Positions 42,950 to 53,473 of a stretch of DNA of 64,000 nt are shown here, piece after piece. The stretch comes from Gyromitra esculenta (lineage: Eukaryota; Ascomycota; Pezizomycetes; Pezizales; Discinaceae), in NCBI GenBank assembly GCA_038503075.1, contig JBCAML010000005.1, positions 558,001 through 622,000 on the forward strand, written 5' to 3'. Numbering within the stretch: position 1 is the stretch's first letter; each line of letters starts with the position of its first letter. Below the pieces are notes generated by a model that did not search any database, had not been told where the DNA came from, and was given only the letters and a program-made list of their open reading frames with translations. Position numbers and translations under genes: made by a program.

Positions 42950-45059
42950 ATGTCTGGCCCTGAGATCGCGGTTCCTCTCACTTATTACGGCCGGTACCTA
43001 TTCGCCCATTCGCCTACCTACAGCCGCTGGGTTCGTCTCACTTCGAAGGATATCCACACTGCCCTGCACCACCGTGCTGGCTTCGAAGGGCAGGATATCT
43101 GGTTCTACCTGAACCACCCCATCCGCTGGATTCGCATCGTTGGAGTAGTGGTTGCCTACGATGACCTGGAGACCAGGCGTGTTATCACACGTATATACCC
43201 CGCTCCTGACCTAATGCTAGAGAGAGGCTAATATTCTCACAGTAGATGACGGGTCTGGCCACCAAATCGACCTCATTTCCTGGAAGACCCCACAGCCTGG
43301 CGCAAACCCCCAGAAATTCACGCTCGCAGACCTGACTGGCGTCGAGCTCCACTCTGTTATTAAAGCCAAAGGCAGTGTCAACGAGTTCTGGGGGAAACGG
43401 CAGATACTACTGAAGCGCGTTACGGTACTCCGTGACACGAATGATGAGGTGGCAGCATGGGCTGAGACGACAAAGTTTAAGAAGGATATATTGTGCAAGC
43501 CATGGGTCGTCAGTGACGAAGTCGTGGCGGAGGAGAAAAGGAAGCTAACGATGAATGCGGAGGATGAAGCGAAACGGAAAGAGAAGAAACGGAGGAGGCT
43601 AGAGAAGGAGAAGAGGGCTCAAAGGAAGGAAAATGAAAGGGAAATGAGAAAGATGGGGAAAGAAAATATACTGTGGGATAACTTGGTGGAGAAAGCGCAA
43701 AGCGAGGGGGAACAGACAAAGGCAAAACGAAAGACAGAAGCCCCAGAGGTCCTCTCGCCGAAACGCAAGAGATTTTCTGCTTCTGTGGAGCCAGTAGCCA
43801 CATCTGGTATAAGCTATATCGGTCGTCGAAGGCGTCCTGGCCATAAGCCTCCTCCTCCACCCCTACCTTCACCTCCACTGCCGCCTCCACTACCACTATC
43901 CCTAGTATCACCTCTTGCCAGAGATCCCTCTCCAGAGCGTGAAGAACCCACCCAAGCCACCATCAGCAGCTTTAAAGGACGTTGTAGAACTACTCCTACT
44001 CCTACATTTAAATATACACCTTCACTATTGCCCGACCATGAACCAATACCGGAAGCCCTGCCAGAATCATCACACCAGATTCCACCACCTTCAGAAATTA
44101 AATTTTTCGGCCGTCGGCGGGCCCCCCAAGCAAAAATACCACAGGTACAGCCACAAGTTGAAACTAACGCACTCGGCATCCCCATCCTGAACACAGACCC
44201 GGAAAACACCTCTGCGCGCCCGCGCCGTAGACAGACTTCGAATCCCCCAGCAGATACACTAGCATCCCAAACGCTAGCACTAGAACCAACACCAAGCCCA
44301 GCCAACGTAAGAGCTTCCTCCTTCGTTGGCCGCCGCAGAGCCCCGAGACCGTTGGCAGACACTCTAATACCCAACGCCTCTCTTGCATCTACTGAATTTC
44401 CGCCCGAAATATCGCATCGCGAGCGCTGGAATGTTATGGAAGCAAGGAAAGAAGCAGAGGCTCTGGCGCTTTCAACACTACAGAGTTCTTTGCCACTAGA
44501 TGAATTTGTGGATCTATCTAGGGGATATAGTACAGATTACAATGAGTACAGGGGAACGCAGGAAGAGACGGCTACATACCCGGAACCTGTAGAGCAGGAA
44601 CCGATAAAAAAGTCTACGTATCGCGGAAAGCGGAGAAGCGAAAAACGGGAAATCGAAGCGACGGCACCAGAATCAGACCATATCCCGCCCTCTATACCGG
44701 TTGGCTCTGAAGTAGAAAAAACCCCACGTCGAAATTACTGGAGACCCGGAAACCTATCGGACCTCTCATTCGAGCTCCCAGATACAATATCGACCTTCGT
44801 ACCAACTCCACCCCTACAGGAAACTCCAAACCATATTCGCCAGAGGGGCGAGAGACCATTGGCTATTTCGTTCGAGCTTCCTGGTACAATATCGACGTTC
44901 GTTCCTACCCCATCTCCAGAAGTTACTTCCTCGTTTCGTGGCCGGAGGAGAAATGGGAAGTCGCTCTCTTTTCGGTCTGATAATGTTTCACCTTCTCCGT
45001 TTGTACCGCCGTCGGGGAACCCGTCGCAGTTGTCGGGATCTTCTTTTCGTAGGTGGTAG
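42950..45059 (+). CDS. STN1: STN1, OB-fold subunit of the telomere-capping CST complex
   Basis: A 685-residue protein. Exons are 42950-43190 and 43243-45059; the phase-1 intron rebuilds R-V-I-T-L-D-D-G-S-G. Stn1 binds Ten1 and single-stranded telomeric DNA to cap chromosome ends and recruit fill-in synthesis. The N-terminal OB fold (residues ~10-165) has the fungal Stn1 marks: P-L-T-Y-Y-G-R-Y-L-F-A-H-S-P-T-Y-x-R-W-V-R-L, F-Y-L-N-H-P-I-R-W-I-R-I-V-G-V-V-V-A-Y-D and L-D-D-G-S-G. A strongly basic helical stretch (about 170-230, Lys/Glu/Arg-rich coiled coil) follows, then a long disordered region. That region carries seven copies of an F/Y-x-G-R/K-R-R motif and two near-identical blocks F-E-L-P-x-T-I-S-T-F-V-P-T-P. 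I see no C-terminal winged-helix domains. Confidence 0.88.
43815..45056 (+). repeat. Seven spaced F-x-G-R-R-R-type motifs inside STN1
   Basis: Copies occur at about 43815 (Y-I-G-R-R-R-R-P), 43968 (F-K-G-R-C-R), 44106 (F-G-R-R-R-A-P), 44323 (F-V-G-R-R-R-A-P), 44618 (Y-R-G-K-R-R), 44934 (F-R-G-R-R-R) and 45047 (F-R-R-W at the very C terminus). Each is preceded by Ser/Thr. Spacing is irregular (about 110-320 bases), so this is a short linear motif array in disordered sequence, not a tandem duplication. Confidence 0.8.
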
Positions 45060-46031
45060 GGTTAATGGGGGATTATGTTTTGCTATGGGGTTCGGGATTT
45101 GAGGTTTGAGGTTTGAGATTTATATATTATCAGGTGTTTAGATAGGTGGAATGCGTATGGGTATCCTTTTTTATTGCAGTTTATGATTTCCTTTCGGGGT
45201 TTGTTTAAATTTGTTTATAGTTTAGCTTACGTTAGTATGAATGTACGCGTAATTCTTGCACGTTAAAACATGGGAATTAAATGATTTTTGCTATAATGAA
45301 GGCCATCTGATCATATTTGATGCGGCTGGATATTGCATGAAAAACGGGGTGGATTTGCTACCGTTACCGTATTGCTAAGAAATGTGAGCTTAATTCTAGA
45401 GGACCACCGTATTTACCATAGTAATCCAGATTCCTCCAGCATTTTTATTTTATTTTAGAATACCGTACGTATGCAGTATCAATTGACTACATCCGCCTTT
45501 TTTGGTACTGTAGCGACAGCACTATTTCAGACGAGAATCTCATGAAATGTCACTCGGCTATACCCCTCTCTGCCCTGGCAGAATATATGGCTTTTAGACC
45601 TCGTCCGACTCTGATCGACCCATAGCCACGCAGCCCTTAGCCCTAGCCACACATTATCAGGTAGTTTTATTGGAGGACAGGGGGGTAGCATAAATTGGGG
45701 CATGAAGGGTTCACGTATCGGTATAGAAACGGCCATCATTTGTTTCTATAACGACAACACGCACTATTGGGGTTGAAGCACTCCTAGCGGCTACCGGCGT
45801 AAAAGTTATGTATGTAGAGAGAGAGAGAGAGACTTGGGAAATATTTGCCAGGAGCCAGGTATAGTACAATTGCCCCATCCTATAACCTGGTAGAAAAAAA
45901 AATAAAACACTCTGACTCTGTGTAGCGGTGGTCCCAGCATATAATCGATTGGAAAAAAGGCCAACGCAGATGAGTACTATATATTGGCTCTCGTTAAGAG
46001 GTCGGCTTCACACCAGACTATAGGATAAGAG

Positions 46032-46173
46032 TACAGTCAGCTCCGCAAATCATATCCTTATAGGGGAGCTGTTCTTACAGGAACTACCAGCTGCAGCTGT
46101 CGGGGCTGAGTTCCGTCTTCTCATAAGGCGAACATTCTTAAAGTTGGTATTCTTATAGGGCAATTGTACTGTA
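46032..46173. mobile_element. Candidate short TA-flanked inverted-repeat element (weak)
   Basis: TA-CAGTCAGCTCCGC at the left and, on the opposite strand, TA-CAGTACAATTGCCC at the right frame about 140 bp. The outermost CAGT and TA are shared, and inner parts match only at roughly 60% with one gap. It resembles a decayed pogo-type MITE. The inside has an additional imperfect hairpin around AGCTGCAGCT (46090-46099). Confidence 0.25.
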
Positions 46174-48970
46174 TATAGAGCCCGGAGTCTCTCCCGGCCG
46201 AGCCCTCAGCCAACCAAGCCTTGATATCCGTCCTGCAACATGTACGGACGGATCAGATTTTTGAGGGCCCGAACGCACCCAACGAAGAATAAACAAATAC
46301 AAGGTCCTAATGCGGATGCTATCTGAGTGGACGGTATTTGAAGTAATAGTAAATTAGTTCAAAGCGTAATTTTATATTGATATATGATCTGTCGATTTCA
46401 AGCATGCGCAGATAATTTGTTTCATATCCTCCTCTTCCCTCTCTCCTCGATGCACAATACTACGGAACAGCTTCGATAAAAAACCCGTCTTTCGGAAATC
46501 TTATCTGCAGCTGAGGATCACATCTGAAGAAGAAAAAAAAACACATATTTCGAAAAAACTAAGTGCGTCTAGACCTAGCCGTAAACGAATAAACAAACAA
46601 ACAAACAGACCTGACCGCATAGCTGCATCTGCTTAATAGCTACGTCCGATATACTTATGTATTTATTTATTCATTCGGTTAGGCTCTATACACGCCAAGG
46701 ATAAGCCAATGAGATAAATCTACTATAGAGACCGGCTCGATCATCACTTATGCGTTCTTCCAAGCTGCGTGTACTAGGACTGAGCTGAGGTATTTTCGTC
46801 GCAGCTCCGCGGGCATCTTCACCTCTACGTTCTAAGCCCTAAAACAACACATGATATTCCCGGCACAAGAAATCTTGGTGTTTAACTTTGTTCAACCTCG
46901 GAAGAGCTGCGAGACGTTCGGACAGCCTACAGGTACGGAAATGCGGCACGAAGCACTGGAGAAACCACAAGACCACGAGAATAAACCTCAAGCTCAATAC
47001 CGATAGGATCCGGTAACAAAGATAGGCACTCGCCTAGCAGGCCCGATCTCTGTCCGCATCTGTCCTCTAGATTCTTCCCTCGATTTCGTCATCCGGTCAG
47101 ATTATGCATATTTGGCTGTAGTAATAGGTATATCTTACGAGGGGCGTGTATTTGTCTTTCCCAGGTATCTATGAATGCCTACGTTGTGAGCTAAGTCTTG
47201 TTAGTTGTAAGCACTTCACGCTCACCATGCTAGCTCTCTTGTGCACCCTTAACCAATGGACTATATTGTTAATATAGTAGTCAACAACCCTAGTATCATT
47301 GGTGGCAACATGACAGACACACACGTGTGTAATACTGCATCAACCGGAGAGCGGGGGAGTGCTAAGGGTTTGAAATAATAAGTAGAAAAATACCCAACTT
47401 GTATGCAGTCCCTAACTTAAGCTGAGCTTTTTTATGTAATAGTAAGTGGTAGAAACGCTGATGCCAAAATTTTCACAAGATTCTCCAGGCACGCTTTTTG
47501 GGGGGCGTTCTAGTGCGATTTTCATTCTCCCGATTTATTGCACCTAAGCTTTAACATAGTAGTTTCGAGTGATTATTTGTGAAAAAAAAACCCTACCTGA
47601 ATGCAGGGAATCAACCAGAATAAGCGATCAGAAACAATGTAAACCGCCCCCACTGTTAGGATATAATTCCCTATATTATAATTAACGGAGACTAGACGCA
47701 GAGCTAATCGAAAACAACTCCGCTGCCACGATAGGTGCACTTAGTGCAATTGGCGGTTGGCTAATGTATTGATCGACTAGGTTGCCAGGCGGCCCTAGCC
47801 TAGCCAGTGAACCTGGGCTTTTACCCTAATAGAGTCGTACACTACGAACGAAGAAACCGTATTGTACGTTCCTAGAACCCAAAACCCCTTAATATTCAGG
47901 CCTATAAGCCTTTACTTAGCTATATCAATTATCCCATGCCAGTGGGCAGCTAAGCAGCCGAGTCTAACGCTCCATCTCTTCGTTTCTGGGTTAGGGTTTT
48001 TTGAAACGGGTAATCATTAGTCAGATAGAGCAGCCAATCAAATCAAACAGCGAACTAGTATGAAAATCCGAATATCAGGTTACAGCTGAATGCGAGGTCC
48101 AAGTCTAGGCAGGAAAGTTTCTTCGACTTCTAAAAGGAAGAAAACTCCTGAGATGTGGGTTAAATGATGGTTGGGTGTCGTTGTAGTAACATCATACAGC
48201 CTTCGCTTTATCATTCCGTCATTCATCACACCTTTCCGAGCAACCCACAAAAACTAGTAGCCCCTATCGATTGAGGTCGCACTTTGATTACACCGTCAGC
48301 TATAAAGTCGCACAGTGATTCCCTTCCTACTAGTGCTTCCTAGCCACCAGCACCATGTTTTAGCCGGAAAGTGCCAACAATCCATCTCTCAAAGTACATA
48401 ACAACTCCAAACATTCAAGTATGCACACACTAATGCAGTTTCTAAGGCGCAAGCTTTCTTTTTTTTCTCTCGAGGCGGGCTGCGATTGGTAACGCGCTGG
48501 GCCTAGGGAATTCTGGTCGAGAATCCTAAATTTTACTATCACCGCGCTTCCTTCCCTTAGAATTCCACTTCCTGCCGGTGCTGGTTGTTATTTTCACTGC
48601 CTCTAGCGGTTCCATCGTTTTACGGGGGAAAATTAGTGGTTTTGATGACATTGTCGGTTTTGAGTAGGGGCGTACTTTACCTCTGTAGCCATTGTGAATC
48701 ATCCGTTCCAGCCCCAAAACATTCTCCAGTACTCTGATTGAAAGAACAGGGCAAGTTGATTGCCAACATTATGCAGGGAAAGTACGATATGACAACTTGA
48801 TGCTCAAAACGCAGATCTTCCTTCTCCTCTTTCATCACGATTGGCCAAGCGCGATCCAGGTTTATGGCAGGCGTCGGCACATATAACATAATAATCTGCT
48901 AGACCTGTCTCTTTTTGGCAGAACAGTAATTTGGGTGGGGGTTTTGTTGCTCTGTGCCTAGTTAGAAGGT

Positions 48971-48978
48971 TATATAAG
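48971..48978 (+). promoter_or_regulatory. TATA box of the alpha/beta hydrolase gene
   Basis: TATATAAG lies about 31 bp before the first in-frame ATG (49002) and about 124 bp before the second (49095). Transcription would begin close to 49000, so the first ATG would have almost no leader. This favours translation from 49095. Confidence 0.5.
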
Positions 48979-49094
48979 GGGGTGGTTACTCTCTCGAAGC
49001 AATGATACAAGCTTTCACAGCCATCCTTAGCACCCCCACCTTTAGTCAAGAGAAACATAAACCAGAGCCCCCCTCTACGCCTTGCCCACACATA

Positions 49095-50072
49095 ATGGCT
49101 TCTCCTGAAAGACGCGATATTGAATTCAAGACCTTCGACGGCCTGACCCTCCGCGGCTGGTTCTATCCAGCTGTAAGCAAGCTTGAAAAGTCACCCGCAA
49201 TTATCATCGCTCACGGAGTAAGTATTGGTTCCCTTGTGTATACACCTCTATGCTTCAATTTGACTCATTATTTTGGTAATCAGTGGTCCTGCATAAAAGA
49301 AATGCAACTTGATCTCGTTGCCGCCAGATTCCAAGAAAACGGCATCTCATCCCTTGTCTATGACCACCGAAACACTGGTGCAAGTGATGGTCTCCCTCGC
49401 AATGAAATAAACGGGAACCAGCAAGCCGAAGACTATCACGAAGCCGTTACTCTCCTCACTACCCTCCCTGAAGTCGACACTTCTAAGATCATTGCATGGG
49501 GCTACAGTCTCGCTGGTGGCCATGCATTCCAGGCCGCCGCGATTGACCGTCGTATCAAAGCCGTGGTCACCGTCGCTCCCCACCTCACCCCTATTAAAGG
49601 AGTCCGCGCAATGTCTAAATCTGTTCGCTCCAAGCTGGATGCAGTGGTTTTTGCGGATCGAGCAGCCAGGATAAAGGGTGAAGAAATAGCGTATGCTCCT
49701 GTTGTTTCGGAGGATCCTTCTATACCTGCGTTTATGCCCATGCCTGAGGCAGCGGAGTGGGCTCTCGGTTTGCAGAAGACGAAGGCGCCGAGCTGGGAGA
49801 ACAGGTATACGGTACAGAGCTTGTTCTACATCCGCACCCACAATCCCGCTGGGTTTATCGACGCACTCAGTCCTACACCTTGGTTGATGGTTCAAGGTGA
49901 TGATGATAAGTTGTGTACGCCGGAAAACAACCTCGATGTATATCACCAGGCGAAGGAGCCAAAGGAGCTGGCTATCTATGTAGGTAACCATTTTAGTCCG
50001 TTTACTGGAGATGTTTTTGAGGAGATCATGACCATCCAAATTGAGTTTCTTAAGAGACGTTTGAGGTTTTAG
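49095..50072 (+). CDS. Alpha/beta hydrolase (dienelactone-hydrolase/X-Pro-peptidase-like fold)
   Basis: 303 residues. Exons are 49095-49217 and 49284-50072. The 66-bp intron is in frame and open, so an unspliced reading inserts 22 foreign residues between A-H-G and W-S-C-I-K-E. The start at 49095 (M-A-S-P-E-R-R-D-I-E-F-K-T-F-D-G) matches the family beginning and the TATA position; an in-frame ATG at 49002 would add 31 residues. Catalytic set: nucleophile Ser116 in G-Y-S-L-A-G-G, Asp in V-Q-G-D-D-D-K-L-C-T-P, and His in G-N-H-F-S-P-F near the C terminus. H-G at 40-41 forms the oxyanion region, and Y-D-H-R-N-T-G-A-S-D-G is a family hallmark. Such proteins include hydrolases and acyl transferases linked to secondary metabolism, but no PKS/NRPS is nearby. 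Substrate unknown. Confidence 0.87.
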   Translation: MASPERRDIEFKTFDGLTLRGWFYPAVSKLEKSPAIIIAHGVSIGSLVYTPLCFNLTHYFGNQWSCIKEMQLDLVAARFQENGISSLVYDHRNTGASDGLPRNEINGNQQAEDYHEAVTLLTTLPEVDTSKIIAWGYSLAGGHAFQAAAIDRRIKAVVTVAPHLTPIKGVRAMSKSVRSKLDAVVFADRAARIKGEEIAYAPVVSEDPSIPAFMPMPEAAEWALGLQKTKAPSWENRYTVQSLFYIRTHNPAGFIDALSPTPWLMVQGDDDKLCTPENNLDVYHQAKEPKELAIYVGNHFSPFTGDVFEEIMTIQIEFLKRRLRF

Positions 50073-50359
50073 ATAGTTGTATTTAGAAGAGTTTCTGGGG
50101 GGCTTTACCTGTCGTATATGAAGGCCTCAGGTCAATAGTAAACCGTGCTCTTGGCTCATATAATATCACTCGTGACCGATTATGAGGTTCTGCTAATTGC
50201 TCTGCATCACAGTAAAGTACTTACTAAAAAGAAAGCTAGATACTATCTCGAACCAAGCTTCGACGCTCGATGCCAAGACTCGTACCGGTGCCCCACACAG
50301 CCCCATGGACCCAACCACAACTAAGGTATTAAAAATAATTGTCATGGAAAAGTTGCCTA

Positions 50360-50400
50360 GGAGGCAGGACTAGACGACCAAAACGGTCGTTTATACCTCC
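50360..50400. repeat. Nested inverted repeat (hairpin)
   Basis: GGAGG ... CCTCC form the outer arms and ACGACC ... GGTCGT the inner arms, around a short A-rich loop. It may be the core of a decayed short element; no function can be assigned. Confidence 0.4.
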
Positions 50401-50710
50401 AATAGCTTGAATTTTTCTCCATAGTAGGTACACCACACACGTGCCAGCTCCAGCAGACGTAGATTCCAATCGTAACAGCTAGTTAGCTAGCTAGGTACTC
50501 ACACATAGGCCAAAGGCCATATATAACTCACATTCCACCTCACACCATATTCTATCTATACTTACATGTAATATACAAGGTATCATCCTCCCCATCCTTA
50601 TAATCGCTTCAAACACTCGCACACGTATGCATAAGCTATAGATATCAGCTCCCATAAGTTATCATACTACCTTCGCGTACCGCCAAGGTCAGCCCGATCC
50701 CATTCCACCG

Positions 50711-50730
50711 ATAGTTATAGCTATAACTAT
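50711..50730. repeat. Perfect 20-bp palindrome centred on AGCT
   Basis: ATAGTTATAGCTATAACTAT equals its own reverse complement. The related core GCTATAGCTATA recurs in other non-coding parts of the window (about 31400, 37330, 56285). Confidence 0.7.
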
Positions 50731-52362
50731 TATAGAGTACAGCAAAAACAGTTGGCTTCATAACCAAAACGTACTCCTTTCTACCCCAATCATAAATTGA
50801 GCCACAGAATTAAGATAAAATACGAAATGAATCCCTAGCCAGACTCATATTCCCCCGCGACTATTGAAACCCAATATCATAAGCTCTGGACAATGGGGTG
50901 CGTTGTGTTGCTATGTGTCTTGATTGCAATATCATGACAAAAGTCGGCTGTGCCTTTGACAACTCATATATAATATCATAAAATTTCTGCGCACCAACCT
51001 ACGAGGATTAAGCTAGTAGCGATGCATTTCCAAGGCGTATGTCCACATCAAAGACAACACCAGACCCTAGCAAAAAGGGGTTAATCTGATTTTCAAGATT
51101 GCAAAAATCGTTGACTACTGACTACCAGTAGGTCTAGATTAGTCTTTGCCGATAGTCTCACTTGATCCCAGCCTCACGAAGGACATGGCAGTGGGTTAAA
51201 TCACAAAAAATCACTCATTGATGAGCGTCAGAACTCAATCTTGTGAACTTAGACTAGATTCTAAAACTAATGTCTTGGTAAGCCAAGCTCGGCGGAACTA
51301 ATGTCGTTTGACTCCCACAGTACCCTTAGCCTAGTACATTGTGCCAAACACCTCTCGTTTTGGTGTAAAAATAGCTCAATGCGATCGTTCTAGAATCTTC
51401 AACATTTGCACGATCCTCCTATCGCGCGGGAAATAAAATAAAAAAGTTAGTCCAGTTTGATTATTCAGTAATGAGTCAAGGTTTTGTCTTGTCTCATCTA
51501 TGCTATGCACAAATCCCTCAGGCGGTGCCCGCGGAAGATCCGATCATGGCACGGTTCTTCGTCCGACTTGTAAGACATACCTTTGGTTGGGGGGTGAACG
51601 TTTGTTACATTTGAGGTGACGTTTAATATGTCGCAACACATCCGAGAGTCGCAACATCCGAGAGCCGTTCAAGCCCACATGGAGGATGAAACTCGGGCCG
51701 AGTGCTGACTCTAGACGGCTGTGCCATTATGGGTCGATATGATTCACTCCATAATCGATTGAAAATAGGTTTATGTTTATGCGCCCAAATTTAGGGAAGA
51801 ATGTTTGATTCTGAGTTTAACTCAGTCGTGGCTTTGCAAAAAGGGGAAGCTCAGAAGAGACAAGTCGATTTCAAGATATCAGCTCAAAAAGGTATCTACA
51901 CAGGTATTATTTTTTTCCCCCACGGGAGAGATACATCGTGAATCCCCTGAAATAACGCCACCTATGTCCCTGAATCCTATCATGCAGGTACTTTGGATGA
52001 TTGAAAAGCAATAATCTAGATCTCTCCAAGATTTCAAACCGGGCTTGCCAACGAAACATTGTATTCCTAGATTTGCCCGGCGTTATTATAACTGGACTAG
52101 ACTTTGATATACTCAATACATAGGAGTGAGATAATTTCGTACTCAGGCCAGGCCCAAAACACTGGAACGATGAGTACGCCCGAGAACCTCATCTCCCCCT
52201 GTTCGTCTCATCCCAATACTACAATCCTGTCCCGAGTGTTTGTTGATATCGTAACCCCGGGCATTGGTACCATTCGGAAAATCTGGTAACACGGAGAACC
52301 CCGGTCTCCCGTATAAACAAAAGCAAATCTGATAGAACTGCACATATTCCCATCGGAGCTGA

Positions 52363-52524
52363 ACTAGCAGCCCAGTTCTCGGTGAAATACCCATAATCGG
52401 CTCCAAGGCGTATGTGCTTTTTGTACAGAAGAATGCCAGCTGGTGGTTTACCACATTCGAGGACAGGCTTGATCTCCTAGCCACCATCGGCCAGCTCCGG
52501 GGGACAGGTGTGATACCTGCCAAG
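52363..52524 (+). pseudogene. Coding-like stretch followed by a splice-donor-like GTGAGG; possible gene relic
   Basis: 54 codons without a stop, ending A-K just before GTGAGG. The translation is unusually protein-like (A-Y-V-L-F-V-Q-K-N-A-S-W-W-F-T-T-F-E-D-R-L-D-L-L) compared with surrounding frames. It has no ATG, the frame is closed upstream by a TGA, and I recognise no family. It could be an exon of an undetected gene or a degraded insertion. Confidence 0.2.
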
Positions 52525-53212
52525 GTGAGGCGAGCAACCTGCAGCTATAGAGCACGTCTCAGAATATTAATAGGTGGGTAATCGCGTTCCCCGGTTTTGT
52601 GAGAAAGCCTCGTTTTTCTTTTCCCCCATCATCCCGGGTATTCGTGTCCGCGCAGGACTAAAAGAGTATCGATCAACGCTGAATCAGCAAAAAAAATCCC
52701 CTTGCATGGGTGACTATCGAGACTAGGGAGATGTTCCTGCATAGAAACTTCATAGATGCGCCATTGTTTCGACCGTGAAATTTCACAAATCACGTGCACC
52801 TGGAGGCAAACAGACTGATAGGAACAGGGTTGCACGCTAGCTAGTGTTTTATCAAGCGATTGTGAAAATCATGTCTCAATAGGATCTTCGACTATTACGC
52901 TCGAGAGGTTAAATTTGCACTAAGGGGATCGCGATCAGGGGGACGAAGATTGCAGTCATAAATCGTAAGTCCACTAAAAGTACTACTACTGAAAGTAAAT
53001 AGGATACAAATCAAAAGAATTTCTTCCCAAATCTATACATTCCGGATAATTTATGCACCACCAACCTGTAATTTGCCAAAAATTTTCTCCCGATACGCCT
53101 TGTCCCATGAAAGATCTAAGAAAAACTGAGGAAACCCCCTCCTCTCACCCTGAAACCTGCACGAAATTCCCTAAAAAGATAATCTGAAAAGAAATGAAGA
53201 GGAGATCTGGGT

Positions 53213-53473
53213 TCATCGACCCCACTCCGCTTCGTCATCCCCGCAAAGAACCTCTTGTTTCTCGATGACATGGTGACAACTTCTAGGCCATCCCGGTCTA
53301 GCGTGCGGAATTAACGGACCACTGAAAGGTCCTAACGGAACGGACATCATCTTCTCATCACATCCGTTACATTTGACGTGTTGGCATTCGCTCCATGTGC
53401 AGATGTTTGTTTCTCCTTGCTTCACTGTCATCGGACCGTTGTCGCACTTGCAACACCGCCAACGTGCAGGCAT
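53213..53473 (-). CDS. Small zinc-finger protein (W-x-C-x2-C ... C-x4-C-x-H type)
   Basis: A single-exon gene of 86 residues. Cys7, Cys8 and Cys10 with Trp5 (W-R-C-C-K-C-D-N-G-P), then Cys25, Cys30, His32, Cys35 and Cys38 (I-C-T-W-S-E-C-Q-H-V-K-C-N-G-C), form a likely zinc-ribbon/RanBP2-like finger. Such small W-x-C fingers are common in filamentous ascomycetes and lack assigned function. The tail is Pro/Gly-rich with a few acids. A related protein is encoded 5 kb to the right on the same strand. Confidence 0.68.
   Translation of the reverse strand: MPARWRCCKCDNGPMTVKQGETNICTWSECQHVKCNGCDEKMMSVPLGPFSGPLIPHARPGWPRSCHHVIEKQEVLCGDDEAEWGR

Larger units (their letters stand above)
45060..49094. 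other. Long gene-poor stretch
   Basis: Four kilobases with no supported gene. It contains a GA dinucleotide repeat at about 45816-45832, an AAAC repeat at 46590-46608, a palindromic ACACACGTGTGT near 47319, and a candidate inverted-repeat element at 46032-46173. Minus-strand open stretches at 48360-49091 overlap the promoter of the alpha/beta hydrolase and have no domain. Confidence 0.5.
50073..53212. other. Gene-poor stretch with two palindromic sequences
   Basis: No gene firmly supported over 3.1 kb. It holds a nested hairpin (50360-50400), a perfect 20-bp palindrome (50711-50730) and one coding-like stretch (52363-52524), each listed separately. AGCTAGTTAGCTAGCTAG lies near 50478. Confidence 0.5.

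Noticed and set aside
43814..44374. 186-codon open frame on the minus strand inside STN1
   Set aside because: It is the antisense shadow of the Pro/Arg-rich STN1 tail; its Gly/Val/Arg composition mirrors the sense codons and it has no domain.
42950..45059. STN1 presence taken as a sign of a nearby telomere
   Set aside because: Gene function does not imply location; no TTAGGG arrays occur in the window.
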